NCBI GenBank assembly: GCA_024233935.1
Contig: JACKOY010000022.1
Coordinates: 1-64,000 of the forward strand
Direction: 5' to 3'
Source: Spirochaetales bacterium
GTDB taxonomy: Bacteria > Spirochaetota > Leptospiria > Leptospirales > Leptonemataceae
Length of the DNA stretch: 64,000 nucleotides
Shown here: piece by piece, positions 23,792 to 33,390 of the stretch
How positions within the stretch are numbered: position 1 is the stretch's first letter
How the letters are laid out: each line of letters opens with the position of its first letter
Made by a program: the position numbers and the translations under genes
The notes under the pieces: model-generated
Seen by the model: only the letters and a program-made list of their open reading frames with translations
Told to the model about the DNA's origin: nothing
The model's database searches: none

Positions 23792-26700
23792 ATGCATACA
23801 CAAGACAATCCGGGTAGCTGCTATTTCGCCGATCCAGGAGCGCCACCCGCCCGAACCCCGCGTTGGATGCGCAAACACCGCCGGCCAGTGCCGATGTACG
23901 CGGCGCCCCTGCGTTTCGTCAGCGCCTTCCTGGTGGTTACAATGCTGGCCTGGCTACTTCCGGTCGGGCAGCTCCTGGCGCAGCCCGCAAATATCCCCGG
24001 CCTCAATACGCCAGGTTTCAACCAGACCGAACTCGATAACGCAATCGATCAGGCTGACCAGGCTTCGCCCAATCAAGCCGCCTGGGAACAGTACGTGGCC
24101 AGTCAAAAGGCTGTGCTCGCCGCCAATTGGGAAGTGACGGTCGATGCCCAGATAGACTCGCATGTCCAGGCCGTAGCGCAATCTGACGCGTTTAACTCCG
24201 TCGCGGAGTACCAGGATTACGTGCGCAGCTCACTGGACGTGCAGAAACGCGACGCGTTCCAGCAGTGGGAATTGGCGGCAGACCTTGCCATCCAGGCCCG
24301 TCGCACAAACTTCATGGCCTCAGCGAGCAATGCCGGAACTGCCGAGCTTGAAGAGAATGCCGCTCACAATGTTGCCCAGGGGCAGGGTTTTCTGGCGAAC
24401 AACACTCCCGGCCAGGATTTTGTCCAGGCTGAGAAGAACCTCAATCATCTTGAGGCCAGCTGGCTGCAAGATTTTGGAAACGATGTAGAAGCGGGCATGC
24501 AGCAATTCCAGATTGGGCTCGCTCAGCTGAATGGCGACTACCAGAGCCTGCTGGCTTCCATTGCGCAGACCGATGCGGAGTTTCAGGCCCAATTGGTGCA
24601 GATAAAGGCCTACGAACAGAACGTGCGTGATGGGATTACGACCGCAGTCGATTCGCTTGATCAGTTCTTGACCACCTCCGGCATGTTCTACGCTGAAAAC
24701 TGCGACGCCGACTACAATTGCACAGTAGATCAGAACACTCTGAACGCCTCCGGCCAGGAATTGCAAACTCTGATTAACGATTTGCGAACCGGTCTCCAGA
24801 ACGGAACGCCTCTTTCGACCCTCGCTCAGCAACTTACAACGTATACGCAGACGCAGCGGCAACTGGCAGATGACACCCGGGCAATCTGGGAAGACCGGAT
24901 CGAAACGCAAATGAGTTACTCGACTTATGAGTACCCCGGCAGCCTCGCGCACCGGGACCAGATGCTGAACGACACGAACAACTACGTCGGCGCTGCTGTA
25001 GCGCATATGGGCGGCAACGGTGCGCCGCTTAACGCACTGCTTCGCGGAAATGACCGTCGCACCGTGATAGACGTTTCCGGGGTGGATGTATGTGGCTCTT
25101 CTTCTGGGGCGCACTACCAGATCTACCCGCTACAGATCGGGTTGAACTGGGCGGGCGGTTGTTATAGCTCTGTCGGCATTCAGGCGACGCAGTTTGAAGG
25201 TGTCGGCCTGGGTGGCTGGGCAGGGATTCCATTGATCGTCAGTGAATGGCGTCAGGAACAGAATCTACGCGTGACGGCCAGCTACAAGCTTTACGATGCC
25301 AACGCGAAAACGAATCGCGACACCTGGGCCGGTTATCGCGACAGTATGGACCCGGTCATTCTGAAATGGCAGAACGAGATTTTGCCGGCGATTCAGAACT
25401 GGGAGCAGCAAGTTGCTGCTTACGAAGCCAGTTATGCCACCTGGCAGGGTCAGGCGGCGGCTGCTCAGGCTCAGGGACAGGCCGCGCTCGACCAGGCCAC
25501 GAGCGATTTACTTGCAAAGCAGAATCAATGGCTCGAGCAAACCAACGAGCGCTTTCGCAACGATAGCCGTCAGTGGCGGAACATTCGCGCTGCCTTCAAT
25601 GAGAGCCGAAGTGCGGCTGCCGCAGGCGATACCTTTCGGCCAGACGCCCGCATCGACAATGCGATCGCCGCCCTTCGCGATTCCCGGGTTCAGCGTCGGG
25701 AGAACGGAACCGGTCTTACGCAGGAAGACGTTTCCCTGGACCTCCCGCAGTTGGACGCATCGTTCTTTTCGGCCGCCCGCCAGTCTACACCGGATGCCGG
25801 ACTCATAAGCAATGTTGCTCAGGACTTTGCCACGTCACTGAAGGGGCAGTTCAATGTGGCCGTCGTGAACTCTCTGCAGGAACGCTCCGAAGCCATTCGC
25901 ACGCGCACCATCGCGCAACTGGCAGGAGGGCTGAGTGATCAAAACGGAATCCTGCACCAGATGCGGAATCTTCCCCAGGCAGCTAAAGACATCGACGAGC
26001 AGCTACGCCCCCTCTATGAAGAACTTGAGGATCTGGCGGAAGGCAGTACCCGCTACGTGGAACTGCAGGCCCAAATCGAAGCGCTTCAGGACCAGCGTTC
26101 GCAGGTCCTGAAAGACGACCTCCCAAACCACACGGACGCCGGTTTCAGCGTTACAACCGACGAGCAGGGGCGTGTAATCCTGCGCCGGCAGATTTCGTCG
26201 GGCTCTGCCCAGCTGAATGCGGGTGGAAACGCCGAGAACTATGACGACTATTCTTCAGTCGATATGGAACAGGTCGTCTCTTTTGCTCCACCGCCAAGCA
26301 TCGTGCTTCCGAACGCCGGGGATCTCTACGAAGACTGGGACTACGGCGACGTAATGAGTCAGTTCCAGGCCAGCGCGGAGACCTTCAGCGACGACCTGGA
26401 AGCGCAGTTCGAAGATATATCCAACCAAATGGGGCGGGCCAATCAGATTATGGCCACCATGGAGCGATCCTGGCACGCGGATGCAGCTCACCAGGCCGAA
26501 AACGCTCGCACCATGAACCGTCTGGTCATGACTCTCTTTCAGTCTATGTCGGGCGGCATGTCCTTTAACGACGCCTTTGCCGGCTTCATGGAAGAAGAGG
26601 CTCATAACCTGATTGCTGCGTCGATCGAAGAAAGCACCGGGCTGCCGGCGGGCTGGTTGGTCAGACTTTTGCGCGGCGCGAAACCCCACGAAGCCGCGCA

Positions 26701-29700
26701 GGCATACGCCGAGGACGTATTCTACCAGGAAGTAGACAAGCAGTTCCAGCTGGATGGCGCGGGCGCTTACCTGCGTGAGTGGATCGGCAAAGCCCAGGAG
26801 CGCTCTCGCGAACACGCGCGCTATCGAGCCGGCGGCGGAGATTTATTCAAATTCGTGGACCAGACGGTATACAAACCGCTCCGTAGCGTGCCCATGAACA
26901 TGTTCGGCCCCGGTGGAGGACTGCTGGGAGGCATTCCCGGTCTGGACGGCGCGCTCGGGAAGCTCCTGGCCGCTGGTGCGTCCGTCCTGCCATCGGTCCT
27001 TACCCTGGATCCTTTCGGAGCAGTTCTTGCCGCGGGTATTGCGCCTGAGGCCATGAAACTTGCGGAGGAGATGGGCGACGCCTACCAGCAGTACGGCCAT
27101 ATGTCGTACGACGAATACATGGCGCAGCAGGAAGCGTTGCGCCGGGGAGATATCAGCGGCAGCCAGGCCCGGCGCGAGAATACGGCAGCGGCGCGCCAGG
27201 CGACAGAGCAGAGGGCGCGCGACTTCCAGCGGCTCCGCATCGGAAAACTATTCGGGCAAACGCCGCTTGGCGCGGTTTTGGAGAATGCTTTCACGAAACC
27301 GCAGCGCGTGCCGACCGCGGCCGAAGAGCGTTTCCGCACCAGCCTCGCAAACTTCGCGTCTGAGTCCTTTCAGATTCCGTTCGATTTCGCGCACTCCATG
27401 CTGACGCCGGGTGTGAGTTTCGAGGACGCCGTCGAAAATCAATTCTACGCCAATGTCGAACAGCAGTTCGGCATTCCTGGCTTCGGCGACGCGTTCCGTA
27501 ACTGGTTTGAAGAACGTATGATGGACCGCAAGAAACACGAAGCGGCCCGCTGGAAGCCCGAAGACACTGCTGCTACGGTCCTTACGATGGGGGCGGGCGG
27601 CGCGCTGACTTACGTGTGGCGCAATGCAGAATACGATCCACAACTGAAGACGGTGACGACCATCGCAGAAGTGGCTGCTGCGGTCGTCGTGAATCTCGTC
27701 CCGGGAGTGGGGCAGGCTGTTTCCGCCGCCATCATGACAATGGTCATGACCGCCTACTATGCGGCCAAGCAAGCCTACCTGGGTTCTCTCGAAAGCGGCA
27801 CTAAAGGTGCTGTGGCCGGTGCGCTTTCCGGCGCTGTTACGGGACTCAGCCAGGGTGCCGTTCAAATGGATCTCGGTTTCGATGAGAATGGTTTCGGTGG
27901 TTCCATCGGCGCCGGTATTCCGATTGGCGGCGGCGGTGTGGCCGGTGCGAGCATCAACTTCAACGAAGAGTACGGCGTAACCGGTGGCGGCCTCACCCTT
28001 GGCTATTCCGGCGGAGGCGGTTTCGGTCCTTCCTATGCGGCCTCGCTGGGAATCAACTGGAACGTGCACGGTCCTACGACCTGGGGTGCTCAGGCCGGCA
28101 TTCAAGGTGATAGCGGGGGCGCGAACATTGGCTATCAATTCGGCCAGGGCCTGACCGTAGGGCTCAATTCTGAGTATGCGAATATCAACTGGAGCGAGAC
28201 GGGTGGTTTTTCGGGCGGGGCCAACCTTGCGGGCATCCTTGGCATGCTGGGCGAAAACGGATACCTGCCACAGCTACCGGACAACGAGATCTTATCGCAG
28301 CTGAATCTGGAGAGCCTCGGTTATGACTTCCAGAATGGTCTGACCGGCAACGTGACAGGTCCGTACGGCATGAACCTCGGTTATGGTCCCGACGGCTTCA
28401 CCGGGGGAATCCAGAACGAACACATGTATGCCGGCTACGGACCGGGCGGCATGTATGCTGGCATCAGTCCGATCAGTACAAACTTCGAGGGCTTGAACTT
28501 CAACAATCTTGGCTACGACACGCGGACCGGAGTTTCCGGAACGGTTGGCAACTCAATGGTCACCTGCGACGTAGATGGCCAGAATTGCACGTCACCGATT
28601 GTAACTCAGGCCCAACAGGTGTACGCTTCTTTTCAGAACCTGGTAAACAACATGCGGAACTTTGATCCGTTCTCTCAGGATCTGCTGAACCCGCTGCCGA
28701 ATTTGCCGGACCTGGGTCTGGACATCCCGGGGCCAGCACTGGACGCCTACGAGGATCTGCAAAACCAGGTCAACCAGGTGCAACAGGGGGCGGCGGAGAT
28801 TCAGCAAACGGCCGAGAACATTCAGAACGCGGCCAATGACATTCAGGACCGTGTGAACGCCATTGAGCAGGCCGCAAACGATATCGCCGACAACCCGACC
28901 GACATCGAAGGCGCTCTGGCCGGCATCAATGAGACAGCGGAAAACATCCAGGGCATAGCCGATTCAGCAACCGACGTCGGCGAATCAATCGACCAGTTGG
29001 GCGATCAGGTGGCGGCCGCCCTGCCCGATTTCTCGTCGGGCGATGAACCGAACGAAAACACGGAGCAATCAACCCAAACCGCAAACACCACCACCGACGA
29101 AAATGGAGTCGTGAGTGGGGGTGAGAAGGATGATAGTGGGCAGGAATCTGACCAATCAGAGCCCGAGGTGCGCGACCGTGATTGGGCTTTCCGCGAGGAA
29201 GGAGATCACCGTTGGGATATGCCAAACACGGACTATGGCGCTCACGAGATCTACCGCTACCAGGCGGCCCTGGATTTGCTCAGCCGGGAGGTTAATGCCA
29301 CCTGGAAACCAGACGACCGGGCGACCACGGAACACTCAAGGTACGAGGTATATAAAACCTACTGTCCGGCTGGAGCGGCCAGTGCCATGCGGAGCGCAAG
29401 CACTGGCGAGGCTGGATTCACGGCCTATGGAAGCGAATGTGAGGCCACATCGCGGCCAGGATTAGAAGCGGTGACCTACTTTCGTTTGCTCAGCGCTACG
29501 ACCGCTGGAAGCGGCGGCGTCAAATTCTACCGCCCGGACGAAGCGGTCGCTCGTATGGATCAGTTTTGTGCCGAGAGGAACTCCCACGCCGACGCCTGCA
29601 ATATGGCCCGGCGCCTCACACGCTACCACCAGATTGCGGGCCAGGTTGCCACTCAGCAAGCCCAGGTCGAACGTCTGGATCGTCAGATATCAGAGCGACA

Positions 29701-30043
29701 GACAGAAGAACGTGCGCTTACGGAGGATATCCAGCTGATTCAATCCCAGCGCCTCGACACCATCGTCCGGGCAGACGGAACGTACCTTTACGGTGCGATC
29801 TCAGGCCAAACCGCAACAACAATAACCATCGCAACGCCGGACGGCGGTCGGGTGGTAGTCCTTAAGAGCCAACTGAATACCGGTAGCAGCGTGCTCTACG
29901 ACGGAGGCACCGCCTCCCTGGATAATCGGCTCCGCGAGCAGCGCGGCGGGACGCAAGCGCTCGTGGATCAGCGGAATACACAAAGGCAGCGGATACAGGA
30001 CCTGCGAGACGAGAAGGATGACCTTGCCCGAAGTTTCCGTTAA
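23792..30043 (+). CDS. Very large exported protein, TIGR04388-like (leptospiral 'longest protein' family)
   Basis: This 2083-residue protein is the largest in the window. A basic N-terminus and one hydrophobic stretch (~43-63, FVSAFLVVTMLAWLLPVGQL) suggest Sec export with an unusually long leader. The next ~600 residues are helical and Gln/Ala/Asn-rich. The middle (~1300-1600) holds a hydrophobic patch (AAAVVVNLVPGVGQAVSAAI) and a Gly-rich, beta-type section (GFGGSIGAGIPIGGGGVAGA and similar). Residues ~1650-1745 form a coiled coil (QQTAENIQNAANDIQDRVNA). The C-terminal ~290 residues form a distinct domain with paired cysteines (YCPAGAA, ECEATSR, FCAERNSHADACN). The TIGR04388 assignment rests on size, order of segments and lineage. 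ATG 23792 is preferred to GTG 23780. The function is unknown. Confidence 0.75.
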   Translation: MHTQDNPGSCYFADPGAPPARTPRWMRKHRRPVPMYAAPLRFVSAFLVVTMLAWLLPVGQLLAQPANIPGLNTPGFNQTELDNAIDQADQASPNQAAWEQYVASQKAVLAANWEVTVDAQIDSHVQAVAQSDAFNSVAEYQDYVRSSLDVQKRDAFQQWELAADLAIQARRTNFMASASNAGTAELEENAAHNVAQGQGFLANNTPGQDFVQAEKNLNHLEASWLQDFGNDVEAGMQQFQIGLAQLNGDYQSLLASIAQTDAEFQAQLVQIKAYEQNVRDGITTAVDSLDQFLTTSGMFYAENCDADYNCTVDQNTLNASGQELQTLINDLRTGLQNGTPLSTLAQQLTTYTQTQRQLADDTRAIWEDRIETQMSYSTYEYPGSLAHRDQMLNDTNNYVGAAVAHMGGNGAPLNALLRGNDRRTVIDVSGVDVCGSSSGAHYQIYPLQIGLNWAGGCYSSVGIQATQFEGVGLGGWAGIPLIVSEWRQEQNLRVTASYKLYDANAKTNRDTWAGYRDSMDPVILKWQNEILPAIQNWEQQVAAYEASYATWQGQAAAAQAQGQAALDQATSDLLAKQNQWLEQTNERFRNDSRQWRNIRAAFNESRSAAAAGDTFRPDARIDNAIAALRDSRVQRRENGTGLTQEDVSLDLPQLDASFFSAARQSTPDAGLISNVAQDFATSLKGQFNVAVVNSLQERSEAIRTRTIAQLAGGLSDQNGILHQMRNLPQAAKDIDEQLRPLYEELEDLAEGSTRYVELQAQIEALQDQRSQVLKDDLPNHTDAGFSVTTDEQGRVILRRQISSGSAQLNAGGNAENYDDYSSVDMEQVVSFAPPPSIVLPNAGDLYEDWDYGDVMSQFQASAETFSDDLEAQFEDISNQMGRANQIMATMERSWHADAAHQAENARTMNRLVMTLFQSMSGGMSFNDAFAGFMEEEAHNLIAASIEESTGLPAGWLVRLLRGAKPHEAAQAYAEDVFYQEVDKQFQLDGAGAYLREWIGKAQERSREHARYRAGGGDLFKFVDQTVYKPLRSVPMNMFGPGGGLLGGIPGLDGALGKLLAAGASVLPSVLTLDPFGAVLAAGIAPEAMKLAEEMGDAYQQYGHMSYDEYMAQQEALRRGDISGSQARRENTAAARQATEQRARDFQRLRIGKLFGQTPLGAVLENAFTKPQRVPTAAEERFRTSLANFASESFQIPFDFAHSMLTPGVSFEDAVENQFYANVEQQFGIPGFGDAFRNWFEERMMDRKKHEAARWKPEDTAATVLTMGAGGALTYVWRNAEYDPQLKTVTTIAEVAAAVVVNLVPGVGQAVSAAIMTMVMTAYYAAKQAYLGSLESGTKGAVAGALSGAVTGLSQGAVQMDLGFDENGFGGSIGAGIPIGGGGVAGASINFNEEYGVTGGGLTLGYSGGGGFGPSYAASLGINWNVHGPTTWGAQAGIQGDSGGANIGYQFGQGLTVGLNSEYANINWSETGGFSGGANLAGILGMLGENGYLPQLPDNEILSQLNLESLGYDFQNGLTGNVTGPYGMNLGYGPDGFTGGIQNEHMYAGYGPGGMYAGISPISTNFEGLNFNNLGYDTRTGVSGTVGNSMVTCDVDGQNCTSPIVTQAQQVYASFQNLVNNMRNFDPFSQDLLNPLPNLPDLGLDIPGPALDAYEDLQNQVNQVQQGAAEIQQTAENIQNAANDIQDRVNAIEQAANDIADNPTDIEGALAGINETAENIQGIADSATDVGESIDQLGDQVAAALPDFSSGDEPNENTEQSTQTANTTTDENGVVSGGEKDDSGQESDQSEPEVRDRDWAFREEGDHRWDMPNTDYGAHEIYRYQAALDLLSREVNATWKPDDRATTEHSRYEVYKTYCPAGAASAMRSASTGEAGFTAYGSECEATSRPGLEAVTYFRLLSATTAGSGGVKFYRPDEAVARMDQFCAERNSHADACNMARRLTRYHQIAGQVATQQAQVERLDRQISERQTEERALTEDIQLIQSQRLDTIVRADGTYLYGAISGQTATTITIATPDGGRVVVLKSQLNTGSSVLYDGGTASLDNRLREQRGGTQALVDQRNTQRQRIQDLRDEKDDLARSFR

Positions 30044-30857
30044 GAGCACCCCGATCGTCGTTCTTGCTCTGGCTGGTCTTCTGGCCTTCGCGGGCAATTG
30101 CAGGGAATCGCAACGCACGGACCCGCCCTGGAGCACGGAAGCAAGGGATGCTTTGCTGGGCTTCTGGACGTATTATTCGCCCGTCCACCGACTGCAGCCG
30201 ACGAGCTTTGAGATGGCCCAACCTCTGGTTCTCGATGGACGTTCCATCCTCGTGATCGACGAGGATGAGCAGGGGGGAGTACTGCCGCTAGCCTATTCCC
30301 TTGAAACGGTGAGCGAGACTTTAGATCTTGGAGGCCCGACCGAGCTCCCGGCGGAAGCCGCAGACCGTGTACAGGAAATGTATGAGCAGCAGACAGAGAA
30401 CAGTGTGCGTCTTGAGATGCAGCCTGTGCCCCCTGAGATTGCGAATTGCCTGAACCCCCACCTGCGCGTCTACTGGCAAGGCCGGCTTGCAATGACAGCC
30501 GACCCGGATCCGACCACCGTTGTAGTCTTCGGGTGGCCGCGCGAAATCGAGGGTGAAGTCCGGACCACCCTTGGCATTGCCTTCCTGAAACAGGTGGGTG
30601 GTTCCTGTGAACTGATCGAGAGAAGTCCTCTGATTAATGGCGCCTATCTTGATTCGACCATGATTGACCGGATTGAGCCTGTCCAACTCACGCCTGACGG
30701 CCGCAGCCAGCTGCTGATCCAGGGCACGATTACTGCTGGCGAGCGCGCAACGACGTACTTCTTGAGCATTTTCAATCTACGTTCTGGTTGTGAAGAAGCT
30801 GACGGTCGCGCCTGTCGGCCCTTCGTATATGACACCCGAAACCTCGGCGGCCTTTAA
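30018..30857 (+). CDS. Lipoprotein overlapping the giant gene
   Basis: This protein of up to 279 residues has a signal peptide, IVVLALAGLLAFAGNC, in which GNC resembles a spirochaete lipobox. The mature part is globular, with scattered cysteines (ANCLNPH, GGSCELIER, SGCEEADGRACRPF) and no recognised domain. The start lies 26 bp inside the 3' end of the giant gene (MTLPEVSVKST), so translation is probably coupled. A start at the GTG a few codons later would still keep the signal. The overlap suggests a partner or immunity-like relationship to the giant protein's C-terminal domain; that is inference from position only. Confidence 0.65.
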   Translation: MTLPEVSVKSTPIVVLALAGLLAFAGNCRESQRTDPPWSTEARDALLGFWTYYSPVHRLQPTSFEMAQPLVLDGRSILVIDEDEQGGVLPLAYSLETVSETLDLGGPTELPAEAADRVQEMYEQQTENSVRLEMQPVPPEIANCLNPHLRVYWQGRLAMTADPDPTTVVVFGWPREIEGEVRTTLGIAFLKQVGGSCELIERSPLINGAYLDSTMIDRIEPVQLTPDGRSQLLIQGTITAGERATTYFLSIFNLRSGCEEADGRACRPFVYDTRNLGGL

Positions 30858-30950
30858 GCACGGACAAATCGACACGTGACGCAAGGGGAGCAGCACGGCT
30901 CGCCGCAAAGGCGACTTGACGTCGCGTAGCTCAGCCGTAGTGAAAGGTGC

Positions 30951-31622
30951 ATGGGGAATTTTTGGAAGAATAGAGCACTCCGGGCAGGCGCAGGGATCGG
31001 CCTTTTGGTTTTGGTGCTCGTCGCCTTCTATCTCTACTTGCATAACAGCGACGGTGGCCGGTGTGCTTCCGGCGACTGCGATGGCGGCACCGGTGTCATG
31101 TTCTACCCCGATGGTACACGTTATCAGGGTCAGTTTGCCTCCGGGCAGCGCCATGGGCAGGGGACGCTGGAAAGCCCGCAGGTTGGCAGGTATGAAGGGA
31201 CCTGGCGCTACGGATATCGGGAAGGTTCTGGTGTCGCTCGTTACCCGGATGATTCCCGCTACGAGGGCGAGTTTGTTGCCAATGAACGGCAGGGGCGTGG
31301 GACTCTGTACTATCCGGACGGCACACGTTATTCTGGTGACTGGCTGGCCGGGCAGCCGCATGGTTCCGGTACAATCAGGCTTCCGAACGGACGAGAACTG
31401 CGAGGCGATTACGTTAGCGGAAGAGTCGAAAACGGAGCGGGCATCGTGAATTATCCCGACGGACGCAGATATATTGGTCAGCTTCGTGCCGGCCTGCGTC
31501 ACGGCATCGGTCTTTTGCTCTCTTCCGAAGGGAATGTTGAGGCCTCGGGTGCCTGGGATAGCGATCGCCTGGTTGATTCGATCGACGGGCACGGCTCGTC
31601 GACCGTTGGTGAACCACAATGA
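30951..31622 (+). CDS. Membrane-anchored MORN-repeat protein
   Basis: This 223-residue protein has one N-terminal membrane anchor (AGIGLLVLVLVAFYLYL, ~14-30) followed by about six to seven MORN repeats, for example RYQGQFASGQRHGQGTLE, RYEGTWRYGYREGSGVAR, RYEGEFVANERQGRGTLYY, RYSGDWLAGQPHGSGTIR and RYIGQLRAGLRHGIGLLL. MORN repeats bind proteins or membranes. The protein is oriented with the repeats probably periplasmic. GAAAGGTGC precedes the ATG. It lies between the giant-protein pair and the efflux genes with gaps of ~95 and 187 bp, both without recognisable genes. Confidence 0.8.
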   Translation: MGNFWKNRALRAGAGIGLLVLVLVAFYLYLHNSDGGRCASGDCDGGTGVMFYPDGTRYQGQFASGQRHGQGTLESPQVGRYEGTWRYGYREGSGVARYPDDSRYEGEFVANERQGRGTLYYPDGTRYSGDWLAGQPHGSGTIRLPNGRELRGDYVSGRVENGAGIVNYPDGRRYIGQLRAGLRHGIGLLLSSEGNVEASGAWDSDRLVDSIDGHGSSTVGEPQ

Positions 31623-31809
31623 TCTACGGCTGCTGAATCCCATCTCCCGCGCACGGATCTCCCGATATCGGCGTTCTGTGCTCTGTCGGGGCCGCTCGCC
31701 TGCGCTGCACGCTTCCCGGCCAGATCTTAAATTTTTCCGACAAGACTGCGCGAAGCGATCCGATAGTTACACTGGGGCGCGTGTCTGTGACCGGCGCCCC
31801 ATATCTCGT

Positions 31810-33390
31810 ATGATCTCTGGAAGGAAGCGCGACGCCGTCGTCCTCGTACTGCTTATCTGCTTCGGTCCCGGTATGCGGGCGCAGCCTTCCTCAACGGCCC
31901 CGATTCGCCTCGATATGGAAACGGCAATTCGCATGGGTGTGGCAAACAGCTTTGCGCTCAAATCCCTTAACTACCGCAACTCCGCGATCCGCGCTCTGAT
32001 CACGGAACGCTGGCGAGAGTATTTGCCGAGTGTAGGAGCATCAATCAATCGCACGCGAAATGTTAATATGGGCGCCCAGGATTCTTTGAGCAACGAAGTC
32101 CGTCTGACAATTGAACAGGTCATCTATGACGGCGGGCGTCGCGACCTGGGCGTGGATCTGGCCCGGATTGATGGCCTGCTTGCGCGCGAGGATTTTCGCA
32201 TCACATACAATGAATTGCGGCTTGAGATTCAGCGTGCTTATCTTCAGGCGCTGGCAGCCCGGGGTGTCATTCTTCTGAATCAGAAGTCCTTGGAGCGGGC
32301 CAACCTACAGCTACGCCAGACGAGGCTGGAAGAAGACCTGGGTTTTGCCACTCGCGTCGATGTCTACAGCGTTGCGGCGCGTGTGCGTGAGGTTGAGCTG
32401 CGGTTACGGGAAGCGCGCAACCAATACCTGCAGGCGCTGAGTTCCCTCAAACAGACTCTGAATCTGGACTATTCCGCCGAGCTGGAACTCGAAGGCAACC
32501 TCCTGCGTGACTATTATCTGCGTCCCCCGGTCGTGGATATTGAGAAGCTCATTACAACCGCGCTGGGGGAAAGGCCGGAAGTGGCGCGCTCGCTGGCCAC
32601 GATTCGTCGATTGTCCAAAGAAAAGGAGATCGAAGAAGATGCATGGCTGCCCCGCGTAACCGTGAACGGCTACGTAGCTCGCTCGGGAGAGAATTTCCCG
32701 GTTCGCGAACGGAGTTGGGGGGCGGGCTTCACAATTACTTTTCCGATCGGCAGCACGACTTCTAATACCAATTCCGGCCTCGACATTACGAATGACGGAT
32801 CAAGCCGCACCGGGACCACCGGAACAGACCTCCAATTTTTTGACGATTTAGGGTACGACCGTCGCTTGCTCGAAAGCCGCCTTGGACTGGCCGAGGCGGT
32901 CGATCAGCACAATCAGCTGCGGAACGGACTGGCGATCGAAATCCAGCGGCAGTACGATACCCTGAGAGAGGCCTGGGAGTCCATTCGAATTGGCAATGGG
33001 CGCGTGTACTTCAACTATGCAAGCTTTCATGTCCTGGAGCAACGCTACCAGGTAGGCGAAGTACGAAGGCAGGAGATCGTTGAGGCGGAGATAGAACTCG
33101 TCCGGGCTCAACAAGATCTCGTGGCCGCGGTTACGAATTACATGATCGCCGCCTATACGCTGGAATTCAGCGGCGCGCTCGAAATCGGGGAGCTTGATCT
33201 CGTAAGACACCAACGTGGAAACGGTAACATCATCCTGTCTCACTTGCTGGATGAAGACCTGGACCAAATTCGCAACGAAACACCCTCCGAAGATATCGAC
33301 ACTCTTCGCCGGGATCTGACAGATCCGGACCGCCGCCCGGACCCGGCCACGGATGACGAGTACTTGATCGACAGGATAGAATTGGAATGA
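31810..33390 (+). CDS. TolC-family outer-membrane efflux protein
   Basis: This 526-residue protein has a signal peptide, VVLVLLICFGPGMRAQ. The two outer-membrane-factor repeats are recognisable by IRLDMETAIRMGVANSFALK, the helical region LEIQRAYLQALAARGVILLNQKSLERA, RVREVELRLREARNQYLQAL, then the second repeat IEQRYDTLREAW-like helix and YQVGEVRRQEIVEAEIELVRAQQDL. It would form the outer-membrane exit duct of the RND system encoded downstream. ATG 31810 begins the signal peptide; the open frame upstream has no coding character. Its stop overlaps the next gene's start by four bases. Confidence 0.85.
   Translation: MISGRKRDAVVLVLLICFGPGMRAQPSSTAPIRLDMETAIRMGVANSFALKSLNYRNSAIRALITERWREYLPSVGASINRTRNVNMGAQDSLSNEVRLTIEQVIYDGGRRDLGVDLARIDGLLAREDFRITYNELRLEIQRAYLQALAARGVILLNQKSLERANLQLRQTRLEEDLGFATRVDVYSVAARVREVELRLREARNQYLQALSSLKQTLNLDYSAELELEGNLLRDYYLRPPVVDIEKLITTALGERPEVARSLATIRRLSKEKEIEEDAWLPRVTVNGYVARSGENFPVRERSWGAGFTITFPIGSTTSNTNSGLDITNDGSSRTGTTGTDLQFFDDLGYDRRLLESRLGLAEAVDQHNQLRNGLAIEIQRQYDTLREAWESIRIGNGRVYFNYASFHVLEQRYQVGEVRRQEIVEAEIELVRAQQDLVAAVTNYMIAAYTLEFSGALEIGELDLVRHQRGNGNIILSHLLDEDLDQIRNETPSEDIDTLRRDLTDPDRRPDPATDDEYLIDRIELE

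Noticed and set aside
27800..28600. Gly-rich repetitive section of the giant gene as a tandem DNA repeat or CRISPR-like array
   Set aside because: The repetition is at the amino-acid level only. No DNA unit recurs exactly, and there are no regular spacers.
30915..30950. tRNA-like D-arm string (GCGTAGCTCAGC) before the MORN gene
   Set aside because: No acceptor stem, anticodon arm or T-arm (GGTTCGAxTCC) can be folded around it. It also runs into the MORN ribosome-binding region.
31474..31809. N-terminal extension of the TolC frame
   Set aside because: It overlaps the MORN gene and has no conserved content. The signal peptide begins at 31810.
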